Notes: generated by a model not told the origin, from the sequence alone. Shown: positions 16,711-25,520, counted from the first letter of the stretch. The stretch is 39,759 nucleotides of DNA from an uncultured Gluconobacter sp. (GCA_937880175.1 CALFLO010000113.1:1-39759), one strand, 5' to 3'. Made by a program: numbers and translations.

Positions 16711-17610
16711 ATGAGTACCGCGCAAACGATGATGTCGCAGATGGCGGAAAAAGGCGGATTTATCGCTGCTCTGGATCAGAGCGGGGGCTCCACGCCTGGT
16801 GCGCTGAAGCAGTATGGCATCCCTGAAAGCGATTACTCGGGCGAGAGCGAAATGTTTGCGCGCATGCACGAGATGCGCGTGCGGATCGTCACGGCACCGT
16901 CTTTCACAGGCGACAAAGTGATCGGGGCCATCCTGTTCGAGCGGACCATGGATGGCGATGTGGCGGGGGAGCCAGTCCCGGCCTATCTCTGGCGCGAGCG
17001 GGGTGTGGTGCCGTTCGTGAAGATCGACAAAGGGCTGGAAGCGGAAGAGGATGGTGTCCAGCTCATGAAGCCGATGCCGGGGCTGGACTATCTTCTGGCA
17101 CGGGCGGCGAAGCTGGGCGTTTACGGGACGAAAGAACGCTCCACGATCCGTCTGCCGTCAGAAAGCGGAATCCGCGCTGTCGTGCAGCAGCAGTTTGCCG
17201 TGGCAGAGCAGGTCCGCAAACATGGGCTGGTGCCCATTCTGGAACCCGAAGTACTGATCAAGAGCCCGGACAAGGCTGCCTGTGAGCAGCTTTTGCATGA
17301 CTATGTTCTCGAGGAGCTTCAGAAGCTGCCCGCGGACGCACGGATCATGCTGAAAGTGACGATCCCCGAAGTCGCGGATCTGTATGACGATATTGCGCGT
17401 GACCCGCGCATGGTTCGTGTGGTTGCGCTGTCAGGGGGCTATCCACTGGATCAGGCCTGCGAAAAACTGCGTCATAACCACCGGATGATCGCGAGCTTCT
17501 CCCGTGCTCTGATCGGAGGGCTGCGGCATCAGATGGACGATGCGCAGTTCGATGCGACGTTGGGCGAGACGATCGACGAGATCTACGACGCCTCGGTCCA
17601 CAAGGTCTGA
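16711..17610 (+). CDS. fda: Fructose-bisphosphate aldolase class I
   Basis: Schiff-base aldolase interconverting fructose 1,6-bisphosphate with dihydroxyacetone phosphate and glyceraldehyde 3-phosphate. Length 299 aa. N-terminal GGFIAALDQSGGSTPGALK is the class I family signature. The likely Schiff-base Lys is in ARIMLKVTIPE (about residue 215), with KIDKGLE and ILEPEVL also conserved. The ATG at 16711 has an AGGGG about 7 nt upstream; a TTG just before it is rejected. The 150-bp spacer on its left shows no other gene. Convergent with queD. Confidence 0.95.
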   Translation: MSTAQTMMSQMAEKGGFIAALDQSGGSTPGALKQYGIPESDYSGESEMFARMHEMRVRIVTAPSFTGDKVIGAILFERTMDGDVAGEPVPAYLWRERGVVPFVKIDKGLEAEEDGVQLMKPMPGLDYLLARAAKLGVYGTKERSTIRLPSESGIRAVVQQQFAVAEQVRKHGLVPILEPEVLIKSPDKAACEQLLHDYVLEELQKLPADARIMLKVTIPEVADLYDDIARDPRMVRVVALSGGYPLDQACEKLRHNHRMIASFSRALIGGLRHQMDDAQFDATLGETIDEIYDASVHKV

Positions 17611-17631
17611 GAGCAGGGTCCGGGCCGGACG

Positions 17632-18159
17632 TCAGGCGATACTGGCGTCCGGTCTGTTCCACCAGCACTGTTCTGGTGGCCGCGAGACGGTAGGCAGGTA
17701 GTGCTGCGGGTTGCCGCCAAGGCGCACGGTATTGGTCGGCGTCTCTTCCAGCTCGATCTCATGAACGCGTAGGATGTCGCCCTGATCCGCGAGGATAGCT
17801 GTCAGTTTGGCGAGCATGAGGGCGGCCATAAGCTCGGTCGTCGGATCACCGGGCGTGACGACGATCCGGCTGGCGCGTTCGGGCTCGTTCGTGCGGAACC
17901 AGTCGAGCAGCGGATCGGTTTCCGAAAGCTGAAGCGCATGATCGAGGCTATTGTCCACGAAATGGTGCCAGCGCGTCTTGGCTTCGGCAAAGGGCAGGAT
18001 CATGTTGGCATGGCCATCCAGCCGGGTCTGCTTCGCCGGACGTAACGTCACGCGGACATACTCGTTATGGCCGTGTGGGATGGCGCAGCGTTCACTGGCG
18101 CCCGTGATGAGCCGATGCCCCATGCAGAAGCGCCGGGTGAAGACGAGTTCGGCGGTCAT
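17632..18159 (-). CDS. queD: 6-carboxytetrahydropterin synthase family protein (QueD)
   Basis: Acts on dihydroneopterin triphosphate, the FolE product, to give 6-carboxytetrahydropterin for queuosine. Length 175 aa. The zinc/active-site set is visible: MGHRL near residue 13, and CAIPHGH (Cys25, His29, His31), matching the CxxxHGH that marks QueD rather than eukaryotic PTPS. LDHAL near residue 73 supplies another active-site His and ELEET a Glu. It is somewhat longer than usual. It overlaps queC by 4 bp and is the last gene of queE-queC-queD. Confidence 0.9.
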   Translation of the reverse strand: MTAELVFTRRFCMGHRLITGASERCAIPHGHNEYVRVTLRPAKQTRLDGHANMILPFAEAKTRWHHFVDNSLDHALQLSETDPLLDWFRTNEPERASRIVVTPGDPTTELMAALMLAKLTAILADQGDILRVHEIELEETPTNTVRLGGNPQHYLPTVSRPPEQCWWNRPDASIA

Positions 18160-18887
18160 ACGGCGCTTCCGTGCCCATGGCGGCTCTGCTGATAGCGGCG
18201 CCAGCCGTCCGCGCGCAGGTTGCAGGCCGGGCAGGTGCCACAGCCATAACCCCAGTCATGCTGGTGGGTGCGATCACCCATGTAGCAGGAATGGCTGTCG
18301 CGGTTGATGACGTCCACGAGTTTCTGGCCGCCGAGGTTTTCGGTCAGATCCCAGGTCTGGGCCTTGTCGATCCACATGAGCGGCGTGTGCAGCACGAAAC
18401 GCTGGTCCATGCCGAGGTTCAGGGCAACCTGAAGGGCCTTGATCGTGTCGTCGCGGCAGTCCGGATAGCCGGAATAGTCGGTTTCGCAGACGCCAGTGAC
18501 GATGTGCCGGGCATTCCGGCGCACCGCGAGGGCTGCTGCGAAAGTCAGGAAAATAATGTTGCGGCCCGGCACGAACGTGTTGGGCAGGCCGTTCTCGCTC
18601 AGGCCGATCTCTGCTTCACGGGTCAGTGCCGTTTCGGACAGGGCGCCGAGGGAAGCGAGGTCGATCGTGTGATCCTCGCCAAGCCGTGCTTTCCATTCCG
18701 GCGAAAAGGCCGCCATCTGCTGGCGCAGGGTCTCGCGGCATTCAAGTTCGATGGCATGGCGCTGCCCATACGCGTATCCAACCGTCTCGACACGGTCGAA
18801 ACGGGAGAGAGCCCAGGCGAGGCAGGTTGCGGAATCCTGTCCGCCAGAGAACAGGACAAGAGCGGTATTGCTGCTGATGGTCGTCAT
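18156..18887 (-). CDS. queC: 7-cyano-7-deazaguanine synthase QueC
   Basis: ATP-dependent conversion of 7-carboxy-7-deazaguanine to preQ0. Length 243 aa. The PP-loop is LVLFSGGQDSATCLAWALSR near the N-terminus, and the zinc-binding C-terminal cluster is SCYMGDRT...GCGTCPAC (four cysteines). The conserved FVPGRNIIFL lies mid-protein. It starts 2 bp after the queE stop and overlaps queD, so the three pathway genes are one translational unit. Confidence 0.98.
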   Translation of the reverse strand: MTTISSNTALVLFSGGQDSATCLAWALSRFDRVETVGYAYGQRHAIELECRETLRQQMAAFSPEWKARLGEDHTIDLASLGALSETALTREAEIGLSENGLPNTFVPGRNIIFLTFAAALAVRRNARHIVTGVCETDYSGYPDCRDDTIKALQVALNLGMDQRFVLHTPLMWIDKAQTWDLTENLGGQKLVDVINRDSHSCYMGDRTHQHDWGYGCGTCPACNLRADGWRRYQQSRHGHGSAV

Positions 18888-18889
18888 GA

Positions 18890-19531
18890 TCAGGGAATTC
18901 CGATCAGCTTGTGGGTCTGAAGGGACAGGCGCCAGCGTGGATGGCGCAGGCAGTGGGCGACGGCAGCCTGCGTATTGGCGATGCGGTCGGGGCCGTCCAT
19001 CGGCTGAAGCCAGAAATGGCGGAAAGAAAGCGTCTCGAACAGTTCAGGCGGAAGTTCGGTCTGGGGATAGACCAGCTTGAGTTCCGCGCCTTCAGTCTGA
19101 ACAAGCGTACCGCCGGGCTTGGGGCTGACACAGACCCAGTCGATTCCGGCAGGAGCCGCGATGGTGCCGTTGGTCTCAACGGCAATTTCAAAGCCGCGGG
19201 CCTTTACGGCGGCGATCAGGGTCTCGTCCAGCTGAAGCAGGGGTTCGCCCCCCGTGAAGACGACATAGCGCCGGCCACTGGCATCGGCCGTCCCGGTCCA
19301 GCAGGCCTCGATGGTGGACGCCAGAGCTTCGGCAGTCTCGAAGCGGCCGCCGCCTTCACCGTCCGTACCGATAAAATCGGTATCGCAGAACGTGCAGGCC
19401 GCGGTCGCACGATCCTGCTCGCGGCCGGACCACAGATTGCAGCCGGCAAAACGGCAGAACACCGACGCGCGGCCTGTCTGTGCACCCTCACCCTGGAGGG
19501 TCACGAACATTTCCTTCACAGCATATGACAT
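18890..19531 (-). CDS. queE: 7-carboxy-7-deazaguanine synthase QueE
   Basis: Radical SAM ring-contraction enzyme of queuosine synthesis. From the ATG at 19531 the protein is 213 aa and begins MSYAVKEMFVTLQGEGAQTG, the usual QueE opening; the frame is open back to 19609 but that extension looks untranslated. The iron-sulfur cysteines follow C-x14-C-x2-C (from GCNLW to CTFCDTDF) instead of the ordinary C-x3-C-x2-C, a known QueE variant. SAM-binding GGEPLLQ and VETNGT follow. First gene of queE-queC-queD; DUF3147 gene lies 93 bp upstream on the same strand. Confidence 0.95.
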   Translation of the reverse strand: MSYAVKEMFVTLQGEGAQTGRASVFCRFAGCNLWSGREQDRATAACTFCDTDFIGTDGEGGGRFETAEALASTIEACWTGTADASGRRYVVFTGGEPLLQLDETLIAAVKARGFEIAVETNGTIAAPAGIDWVCVSPKPGGTLVQTEGAELKLVYPQTELPPELFETLSFRHFWLQPMDGPDRIANTQAAVAHCLRHPRWRLSLQTHKLIGIP

Positions 19532-19624
19532 GACCGCAGCATGTCGGCGAGGTTGGCGCCGGATGCAAGGGAAATCATCATTCCGTGCGGAGATGACGAG
19601 CATATCCACACGGCCCGGACATTC

Positions 19625-19975
19625 TCAGCCGCCTGAACCAAATCGTGCAAGCGTCCATGTCGTGCCGAGATACAGAACAATTGTCAGGGCGCAGCCGGCT
19701 AGCAGGGCGTTCCAGAACGGAACCCCGGCCCGTAGCAGTCGTGGAATCAGCAGAAACATCGGCAAGGACGGAAGCACATACCAGAACGTCGCTTCCGCAT
19801 GGTTGCTCATGTTGAGGCGGTCAGGTTTTTCCAGCCAGAGCCAGATCATGCCCAGAACCGATACCAGAGGCAGGGACGCAATCAGGGCGCCCGCTCCGGG
19901 ATAACGTCGTGCGACGCCTGAGGCCGCAGCGATCAGAAAACCCGAGATCAGACATTTCAGAATAAAGAAAACCAT
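19625..19975 (-). CDS. DUF3147-type membrane protein
   Basis: A 116-aa integral membrane protein with about four hydrophobic segments (FFILKCLISGFLIAAASGVA; ALIASLPLVSVLGMIWLWLE; ATFWYVLPSLPMFLLIPRLL; and a C-terminal LLAGCALTIVLYLGTTW). The pattern ASGVARRYPGAGALIASLPL matches DUF3147, a family without known function. It precedes queE on the same strand, so co-transcription is possible; no functional link to queuosine is established. Confidence 0.8.
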   Translation of the reverse strand: MVFFILKCLISGFLIAAASGVARRYPGAGALIASLPLVSVLGMIWLWLEKPDRLNMSNHAEATFWYVLPSLPMFLLIPRLLRAGVPFWNALLAGCALTIVLYLGTTWTLARFGSGG

Positions 19976-20050
19976 ATCCTTACCTAGAGGTAAGCATCTG
20001 TTTTCGGAATTGTTTTCTTGAAGAAGATAAGGCCAACCCCAGAGAAGGAG

Positions 20051-20127
<77 letters not shown>

Positions 20128-20329
20128 AAAGCCGCTTTTCAGCGCCTTGGGACCTTCCGTTTAAGAAGCTGTTTGGCTTCCTCTCGGTCGGTGGCGGTGA
20201 TTTATCAGCCTCCCCTGGGGGTGGCAAGAGGGTTTTCTGAAAAAAAGCATTCCACGTTAAAAAAACTGCCTTGCCCGGCAGGGATGGGACGTGTCCTCTG
20301 TAACGTAGCGATACAGATATGGGGATGTC

Positions 20330-21259
20330 ATGACACTGGGTCGACTGGGTGCGCTGCTGCTGATGGGAGCCGTTCTTGCAGGATGCGAGAGTGGTCCACG
20401 TCAGTGCAAACTGATCATAAGTGGTGACATGCCGGTTCTGAATGACTGGGGAAGCCCCATCGTTCGTGCCGCGATTAATGGACACCCTGTCGCGCTGATC
20501 GTTGATACGGGCGCGTTTTCCACAACGATCGGAAAGAGTTTCGTAGAGCCGCTCGGTCTGGATGATACGGGAGGGACGGTGTTCGTGCGCGGTGTGGGCG
20601 GCGACGAATACGGACGCGTCATGACAATCCGTACACTGGATATGGGAAGTTCCAAGGCCCGGAACATTGCAGTCGCAGGGGCTGGAAAGTTTACCGGAAA
20701 GGTCGCCGGTCTGCCGATCGTGGGGTTGTTCGGCCGGGATTTTCTGGGGAGATACGATACGGTCGTGGACATGCCGTCTCACCGGGTGAGGCTTGTCGAA
20801 ACCGAAGACTGTGGGACGCCGACCCCTGGCTGGACAGGACGCGTTCATGCAGTTCCAATCAGTCACCCTTATGATAGTGGACACAACACCAATCTGGATA
20901 TCCGTCTCAACAGCCATGCTACGGATGCCGTTCTTGATACAGGCGCGGCCAGAACCCTGATCAGCATGGATGGTGCAAGAGGGGCGGGGGTGACCCGCGC
21001 CATGCTGGAGCAGGATTCCGCCACGACTGGCTATGGACTCACGAGGGATCCGGTGAAGAATTATCACCATCATTTCCAGACCCTTCAGGTCGGCGATATC
21101 ATTTTCCGCGATGTCGTGCTGAGTGTGGGCGGTGACCTTCCCGACACGGATGCCCTGCTGGGGGCGGATGTTCTCAAGCATTACCGGATCTGGCTTCCAC
21201 GGGAGGGCAACCGGATGTTCGTCCAGCATGATGTCGATATTCCGATACCAGCTCCTTGA
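20330..21259 (+). CDS. Two-lobed retropepsin-like aspartic protease lipoprotein
   Basis: A 309-aa predicted lipoprotein: hydrophobic signal GALLLMGAVLAGC with lipobox LAGC (Cys19). Two aspartic protease active-site motifs follow, VALIVDTGAFST (Asp59) and DAVLDTGAARTL (Asp203), each followed by a flap-like Gly-rich stretch and a hydrophobic-Gly motif (VGLFGRDFLGRYD; LLGADVLKHY). Bacterial retropepsin-like proteins usually have one such domain and work as dimers; here two copies in one chain resemble the pepsin arrangement. It has its own leader (GGGG 9 nt before the ATG). Function is inferred as an envelope peptidase; no substrate is indicated. Confidence 0.85.
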   Translation: MTLGRLGALLLMGAVLAGCESGPRQCKLIISGDMPVLNDWGSPIVRAAINGHPVALIVDTGAFSTTIGKSFVEPLGLDDTGGTVFVRGVGGDEYGRVMTIRTLDMGSSKARNIAVAGAGKFTGKVAGLPIVGLFGRDFLGRYDTVVDMPSHRVRLVETEDCGTPTPGWTGRVHAVPISHPYDSGHNTNLDIRLNSHATDAVLDTGAARTLISMDGARGAGVTRAMLEQDSATTGYGLTRDPVKNYHHHFQTLQVGDIIFRDVVLSVGGDLPDTDALLGADVLKHYRIWLPREGNRMFVQHDVDIPIPAP

Positions 21260-21275
21260 AGAAGTTTGAGGCGCA

Positions 21276-21290
21276 TTAACGGAGTTTCAA
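21276..21290 (+). promoter_or_regulatory. Degenerate CtrA-type half site before chemotaxis operon
   Basis: TTAA-CGGAGTT-TCAA has the TTAA-N7-TTAA spacing with one mismatch, about 85 bp before the receptor start. Weak on its own; noted because fliO-fliP has an exact box. Confidence 0.3.
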
Positions 21291-21374
21291 TCAACTGTTC
21301 TCTAGGAAGGAGAGCATCTGGCCGGTTTTATGCCGCTGCCAGCGTGTGATCTGTGTTTCTGGAGGCCGTCTGGC

Positions 21375-22850
21375 ATGTCCGACATGCGCTTTGTTCCCCT
21401 GCAGCGGAGTTTCCTGTTGCGCAGGCGACTGCTTCTGACATTTGCCGTTCCCGTAGGTGTTTCTATTGGGGCAATCGGCTGGAAACTGGGGACGGCCAGG
21501 TCCCCCGTGGAAAGCCTGGTTTCTTCCGGTCTCCTCGCAATAACGATTTTTGCTCTCTTTTCCGTTGCCGGTATTGTTGCGTTCTTTCAGGTGGCCAAAG
21601 GTGGGGATGATCTGGCGGGAGCCCTGAGACAACTCGCCGCAGCAGGAACGCTGCCGCAGAATGTCCGGGAAGGCGCCCTGATCCGGTTACAGGTCATGCT
21701 CGGCGAAGCCCGCACGAATTCCGAACGCAGTGAAACCATGGCGTCCAATGCGCAGGCCGCCCTTGCTGCTGTCCGGATTGAGGCTGAAGACGCACGGCAG
21801 TCGGCACGTGAAGAAGCCTCCGAGCACGAACGGGTCATTGCCGTCCTTGGTAATGCAATGGCCAGCCTCCGTGATGGCGAACTGGCCTTCCGTCTTGAAG
21901 AGGCCCTGCCAGAGCGGTACGACCGCTTGCGGCAGGATTTTAACGATACCGCATCGACGCTTCAGAAGATGATGGTGTCGCTGAATGACAGCATTTCAAC
22001 CATTTCATCTGGATCTGCGGAAATTGCTTCGGCTGCGGATGATCTGGCCCGCCGTACGGAACTGCAGGTCGCCCGCCTCGAAGAGACTACGGTCTCGGTC
22101 GGAAATGTCACGGAAACCGTCCGTAAGACTGCTGCAGCATCCGTGCACGCGAGTGACGTCGCAAGCCAGACCCGCGACCGTGCAGAGCGATCGGGAGAAG
22201 TGATGATGGCTGCCACAGCGGCCATGCAGGATATCCAGCAGTCTTCCATCCATATCGCACAGATCCTTGGTCTGATTGATGACATCGCATTTCAGACCAG
22301 CCTTCTGGCGTTGAACGCAGGTGTTGAAGCTGCCCGGGCAGGGGATGCGGGCAAGGGATTTGCCGTGGTTGCCGCGGAAGTGCGTGCCCTTGCACAGCGT
22401 TCAGCAGACGCAGCCAAGGAAATCAAGGGGCTCATCACGTCCAGCACACAGCAGGTCAGCCGGGGCACGTCCCTGGTCGAAGAGACGGGTGTCGCGATGA
22501 AGTCCATTGTGGAAAATGTCAGCGAGATCAGTGTTTTGATCGGTGAAATTGCGACGGCCGCACGCAGTCAGGCCAATGATCTTTCGGAAATCAGCGTTGC
22601 CGTCAGCCAGATGGACCAGAATACACAGCAGAACGCCGCAATGGTCGAAGAGGCGACTGCAGCCAGTCACAATCTGAGCGCAGAAGCCAAGGAACTCGTA
22701 GGAAGTCTCCAGCGCTTTCGTCTTCAGGGAATAGACGAAGAAGAAGAGGCTTTTTTCGAGAATGCTCCGTCAACCCCTGCTTTACCCCCGTCACAATGGG
22801 GCAGCGATTCTTTTCAGACCTCCGATGAGGGGTGGGAGGAGTTCCGCTGA
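21375..22850 (+). CDS. Methyl-accepting chemotaxis protein without periplasmic sensor
   Basis: Chemoreceptor of 491 aa heading the che operon. Two transmembrane helices (about residues 19-37 and 52-73) are separated by only about 15 residues, so no periplasmic ligand domain exists. A long cytoplasmic coiled coil follows, with a HAMP-like stretch (AVLGNAMASLRDGELAFRLE) and the conserved signalling tip (FQTSLLALNAGVEAARAGDA). The C-terminus ends GWEEFR, fitting the x-W-x-x-F pattern of the CheR/CheB docking pentapeptide. The ATG at 21375 has GGAGG 9 nt upstream; earlier in-frame starts lack one. Sensing is probably intracellular or membrane-based. Confidence 0.93.
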   Translation: MSDMRFVPLQRSFLLRRRLLLTFAVPVGVSIGAIGWKLGTARSPVESLVSSGLLAITIFALFSVAGIVAFFQVAKGGDDLAGALRQLAAAGTLPQNVREGALIRLQVMLGEARTNSERSETMASNAQAALAAVRIEAEDARQSAREEASEHERVIAVLGNAMASLRDGELAFRLEEALPERYDRLRQDFNDTASTLQKMMVSLNDSISTISSGSAEIASAADDLARRTELQVARLEETTVSVGNVTETVRKTAAASVHASDVASQTRDRAERSGEVMMAATAAMQDIQQSSIHIAQILGLIDDIAFQTSLLALNAGVEAARAGDAGKGFAVVAAEVRALAQRSADAAKEIKGLITSSTQQVSRGTSLVEETGVAMKSIVENVSEISVLIGEIATAARSQANDLSEISVAVSQMDQNTQQNAAMVEEATAASHNLSAEAKELVGSLQRFRLQGIDEEEEAFFENAPSTPALPPSQWGSDSFQTSDEGWEEFR

Positions 22851-23119
22851 TGAGCGTTCTGATTCTGCCTGAACTTCTGGACACCAGATATGCGGTCCCG
22901 TTTTCAGAACTTCTTAGAAAGGAAAGCGAGGACTTCATTCTAGATGGCAGCCACGTCAGCCGGGTGGGCGGCCTGTGCTTTCAGTTGCTTGCTTCCGCCC
23001 AACAGACGGCACGGGTACGGGGTGTCGGCTTTGAAATCAAAAATATTTCTGATGCGATGCGGGAAAACCTTCTGTTGCTGGGCGGAAATTTTCTCCTGGA
23101 AACGGGAGCGGGCGCGTGA
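22850..23119 (+). CDS. STAS-domain protein of chemotaxis operon
   Basis: An 89-aa single-domain protein whose ATG shares a base with the receptor stop (TGATG). The pattern fits a STAS fold: LPELLDTRYAVPFSELLRK, then the loop ILDGSHVSRVGGLCFQLLAS where anti-anti-sigma proteins carry the phosphorylated Ser/Thr, then VGFEIKNISDAMRENLLLLG. It overlaps cheY by 4 bp (GTGA). STAS proteins occur in some alphaproteobacterial che clusters; their role there is not settled. It may localise or tune the receptor array. Confidence 0.75.
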   Translation: MSVLILPELLDTRYAVPFSELLRKESEDFILDGSHVSRVGGLCFQLLASAQQTARVRGVGFEIKNISDAMRENLLLLGGNFLLETGAGA

Positions 23120-23475
23120 ATATTCTGGTCGTTGATGATTCCCGGACCATGCGTGATCTCGTCAGTCGCGAGTTGCGCAAAGATGGTTATGATGTGGAAA
23201 CGTCAGAGGATGGCGTTGAGGCGCTTGAAAAAATCGAGCATTTTTCGCCGGCCGTCATCATAACGGATCTGAACATGCCGCGTATGGATGGCCTGCAACT
23301 GACCCGGGCTCTGCGTGCACGCCCCGATACAAAATACGTTCCCATAATTTTTCTGACTACGGAATCCGGGGATGACCTGCGTCGAGATGCGCGTGCGGCA
23401 GGCGCGACCGGCTGGATTGTCAAGCCGTTCGATGGCCCCAAGCTGCTCGCCGCGGTAAGGCGCGTCAGCGCATGA
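23116..23475 (+). CDS. cheY: CheY-type response regulator
   Basis: Single receiver domain, 119 aa, with no output domain. Acidic pocket DD (residues 7-8), phosphoacceptor Asp51 (IITDLNMPRMDGL), Thr in IFLTTESGD and Lys in IVKPFD. Starts with GTG overlapping the STAS gene stop and overlaps cheA by 4 bp. As a CheY it would carry the signal from CheA to the flagellar switch, or act as a phosphate sink paired with the second CheY of this operon. Confidence 0.95.
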   Translation: MNILVVDDSRTMRDLVSRELRKDGYDVETSEDGVEALEKIEHFSPAVIITDLNMPRMDGLQLTRALRARPDTKYVPIIFLTTESGDDLRRDARAAGATGWIVKPFDGPKLLAAVRRVSA

Positions 23476-25520
23476 GCACTGAAGATTTCACCGATGACAT
23501 GGACGCGATCCGACTGATTTTCTTTGATGAATGCGATGAACAACTCACGCTTCTGGAAGAAGAACTGACAGTTCTTGGGGAAGACCCGGAAAACAGAGAA
23601 AAGATTAATACGGTTTTCCGGTGTGTTCACTCCATCAAAGGCGGAGCAGCAGCCTTTGGAATGGAAGATCTGGTAAGATTTTCCCATCTCTTCGAGAGCG
23701 TGCTTGACCGTTTCCGCTCGGGGGAAAACGCCGTAAATGCTGATAGCATAGCTGTTTTTCTCAAGTGCAAGGATATGCTATCCGATATTGTTTCCGCCTT
23801 CAAAAACGGCGCCAGAACTTATGAGATTGCGCCAGATATTACTGCGGATCTGGAACATTACCTTCATTCTGAAACGTCAAAATCCGAACAGGTGTCTGAT
23901 GATGTCGACATGGACGATATTTTCGGAATGTCGTTCGCGCCGGTTAAAATTGAAATTGATGCGCCCAGTGAGCAGCAGTTTTCAATTGTTCTGACAATAT
24001 CATCAGAGTTTTATGAGCGCGGGGACGACGTCCGCAATCTCCTAATGGCATTGGGGCAGCTCGGTCACGTGAGCGTTCAGGTTGATATCGCTGCCATACC
24101 TTTCCTGGATGATATTTCACCATGTCAGAGTTATCTGACATGGCAGATAACTCTGACGACAGAAGCATCCCGGGAAAGCATTGAAGAGATTTTCGACTGG
24201 TCCGGCTACGATCTTCAGGCGGTGATTACGGCGTTGCCTGAAAATTCCGTGGAAGTCGTGCAACCTTCTGCCCCGCCCGCAAACGAGAAAACCGACCCTC
24301 CCGTTACCAAAGGAGCTGAGCGAAAAGATTCTGCGACTGTCCGGGTTGATATCCAGAGGATCGACAAGCTGGTCGATCTGATTGGAGAGCTGGTGATCAA
24401 TCAGGGGGCCATTCAATCACAAATGCGACGCAACAAGGTCCATGGAGATTCCTTTCTGGGAAACGTGGTGACAGCGCAGGAGCAGCTTATTCATGAGTTG
24501 CAGGAGAACGTCATTACGATGCGTGCCTACCCGATCAAGACAGTTTTCCAGAAGCTGGGCCGTGTCGTTCGTGAGACAGCGAGACTGACGGAAAAGCAGG
24601 TGCGGCTGGTGCTTGAAGGTGAGGATACAGAGGTCGATCGTTCCATTCTTGAAAAGCTCTCCGATCCTCTGACGCATATGGTCCGCAATGCAATTGATCA
24701 TGGCATTGAGAGTCCAGAGGTCAGAGCTCAGGAAGGCAAGGATCCGGAAGGTTTGCTCAGACTTCGGGCTTTCCAACGTTCAGGCCGGATTATTGTGGAA
24801 ATTCAGGATGACGGGGCAGGTCTGGACCCGGACAGGATTTACGATAAGGCTGTCGAAAAAAAGATTATTGAAAAAGGCCAGCGGCTGGATCGGGAAGAAA
24901 TCTATTCCCTGATTTTTGAACCGGGCTTTTCAACCGTTGCCGAAGTGACGGATGTATCTGGCCGTGGCGTGGGGATGGACGTTGTCAAACAAAGTCTCCA
25001 GCAGATCAATGGAAGGATATTCATCAGTTCGGCAAAGGGCAAAGGGACAACGTTTTCGATTTCTCTGCCTTTTACTCTCTCGGTTATCGAAGGAATTATT
25101 TTCAAGTCTGAGGGGCAGGACTTTGTTATTCCAATCAATAATCTTTCCGAGACAATAATATTTGACAACAAAAAAGCTTTTCATATTGGCGATGGAAAAT
25201 ATGGCTATCCTTATCGGGACGGCTATCTTTCCGTAGTTTATGCTGCCGATCTGCTGGGTTTTTCTTCAGATAAGAAAAGCCAGAAAATATGCTTCGTTAT
25301 CGAAAATGAGAACGAAGAAAAAATGGCATTTATTGTTGATAAAATTATAGATCAGTCGCGTTTTGTGGTGAAAAATCTTGAAGACAACTACAGGAAAATC
25401 GCCTGTTTTTCTACCGCGACCATTCTAGGCGACGGGAATGTCGCATTTATTCTGGATGTAGAGTTTCTCTTTAGTGAAATTCTGAAGAAAAGAGAAAATT
25501 CGTTGGAGGAAAAAGTATGA
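23472..25520 (+). CDS. cheA: Chemotaxis histidine kinase CheA
   Basis: A 682-aa kinase. HPt domain at residues 10-110 with phosphorylated His53 (CVHSIKGGAAAFGM). Residues 165-260 form a small regulatory/P2-like domain. Dimerisation helices follow (VDIQRIDKLVDLIGELVINQ), then the ATPase (LTHMVRNAIDHGIE N-box; DDGAGLD; GRGVGMDVVKQSL G-box), and a CheW-like C-terminal domain (from about 540). Overlaps cheY and cheW by 4 bp. The second half is clearly richer in A+T than the neighbouring genes, and the frame contains a 14-bp perfect inverted repeat at 24124-24157. Confidence 0.97.
   Translation: MSTEDFTDDMDAIRLIFFDECDEQLTLLEEELTVLGEDPENREKINTVFRCVHSIKGGAAAFGMEDLVRFSHLFESVLDRFRSGENAVNADSIAVFLKCKDMLSDIVSAFKNGARTYEIAPDITADLEHYLHSETSKSEQVSDDVDMDDIFGMSFAPVKIEIDAPSEQQFSIVLTISSEFYERGDDVRNLLMALGQLGHVSVQVDIAAIPFLDDISPCQSYLTWQITLTTEASRESIEEIFDWSGYDLQAVITALPENSVEVVQPSAPPANEKTDPPVTKGAERKDSATVRVDIQRIDKLVDLIGELVINQGAIQSQMRRNKVHGDSFLGNVVTAQEQLIHELQENVITMRAYPIKTVFQKLGRVVRETARLTEKQVRLVLEGEDTEVDRSILEKLSDPLTHMVRNAIDHGIESPEVRAQEGKDPEGLLRLRAFQRSGRIIVEIQDDGAGLDPDRIYDKAVEKKIIEKGQRLDREEIYSLIFEPGFSTVAEVTDVSGRGVGMDVVKQSLQQINGRIFISSAKGKGTTFSISLPFTLSVIEGIIFKSEGQDFVIPINNLSETIIFDNKKAFHIGDGKYGYPYRDGYLSVVYAADLLGFSSDKKSQKICFVIENENEEKMAFIVDKIIDQSRFVVKNLEDNYRKIACFSTATILGDGNVAFILDVEFLFSEILKKRENSLEEKV
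24124..24157. repeat. 14-bp perfect inverted repeat inside cheA
   Basis: GTCAGAGTTATCTG (24124-24137) and CAGATAACTCTGAC (24144-24157) are exact reverse complements with a 6-nt loop. It falls within codons for the small domain between HPt and dimerisation helices. Such a long stem in coding DNA is unusual; a pause or processing site, a copied hairpin or chance are all possible. Confidence 0.85.

Noticed and set aside
19532..19624. preQ1 riboswitch upstream of queE
   Set aside because: No short C-rich hairpin with an A-rich tail is visible in the 93 bp before queE.
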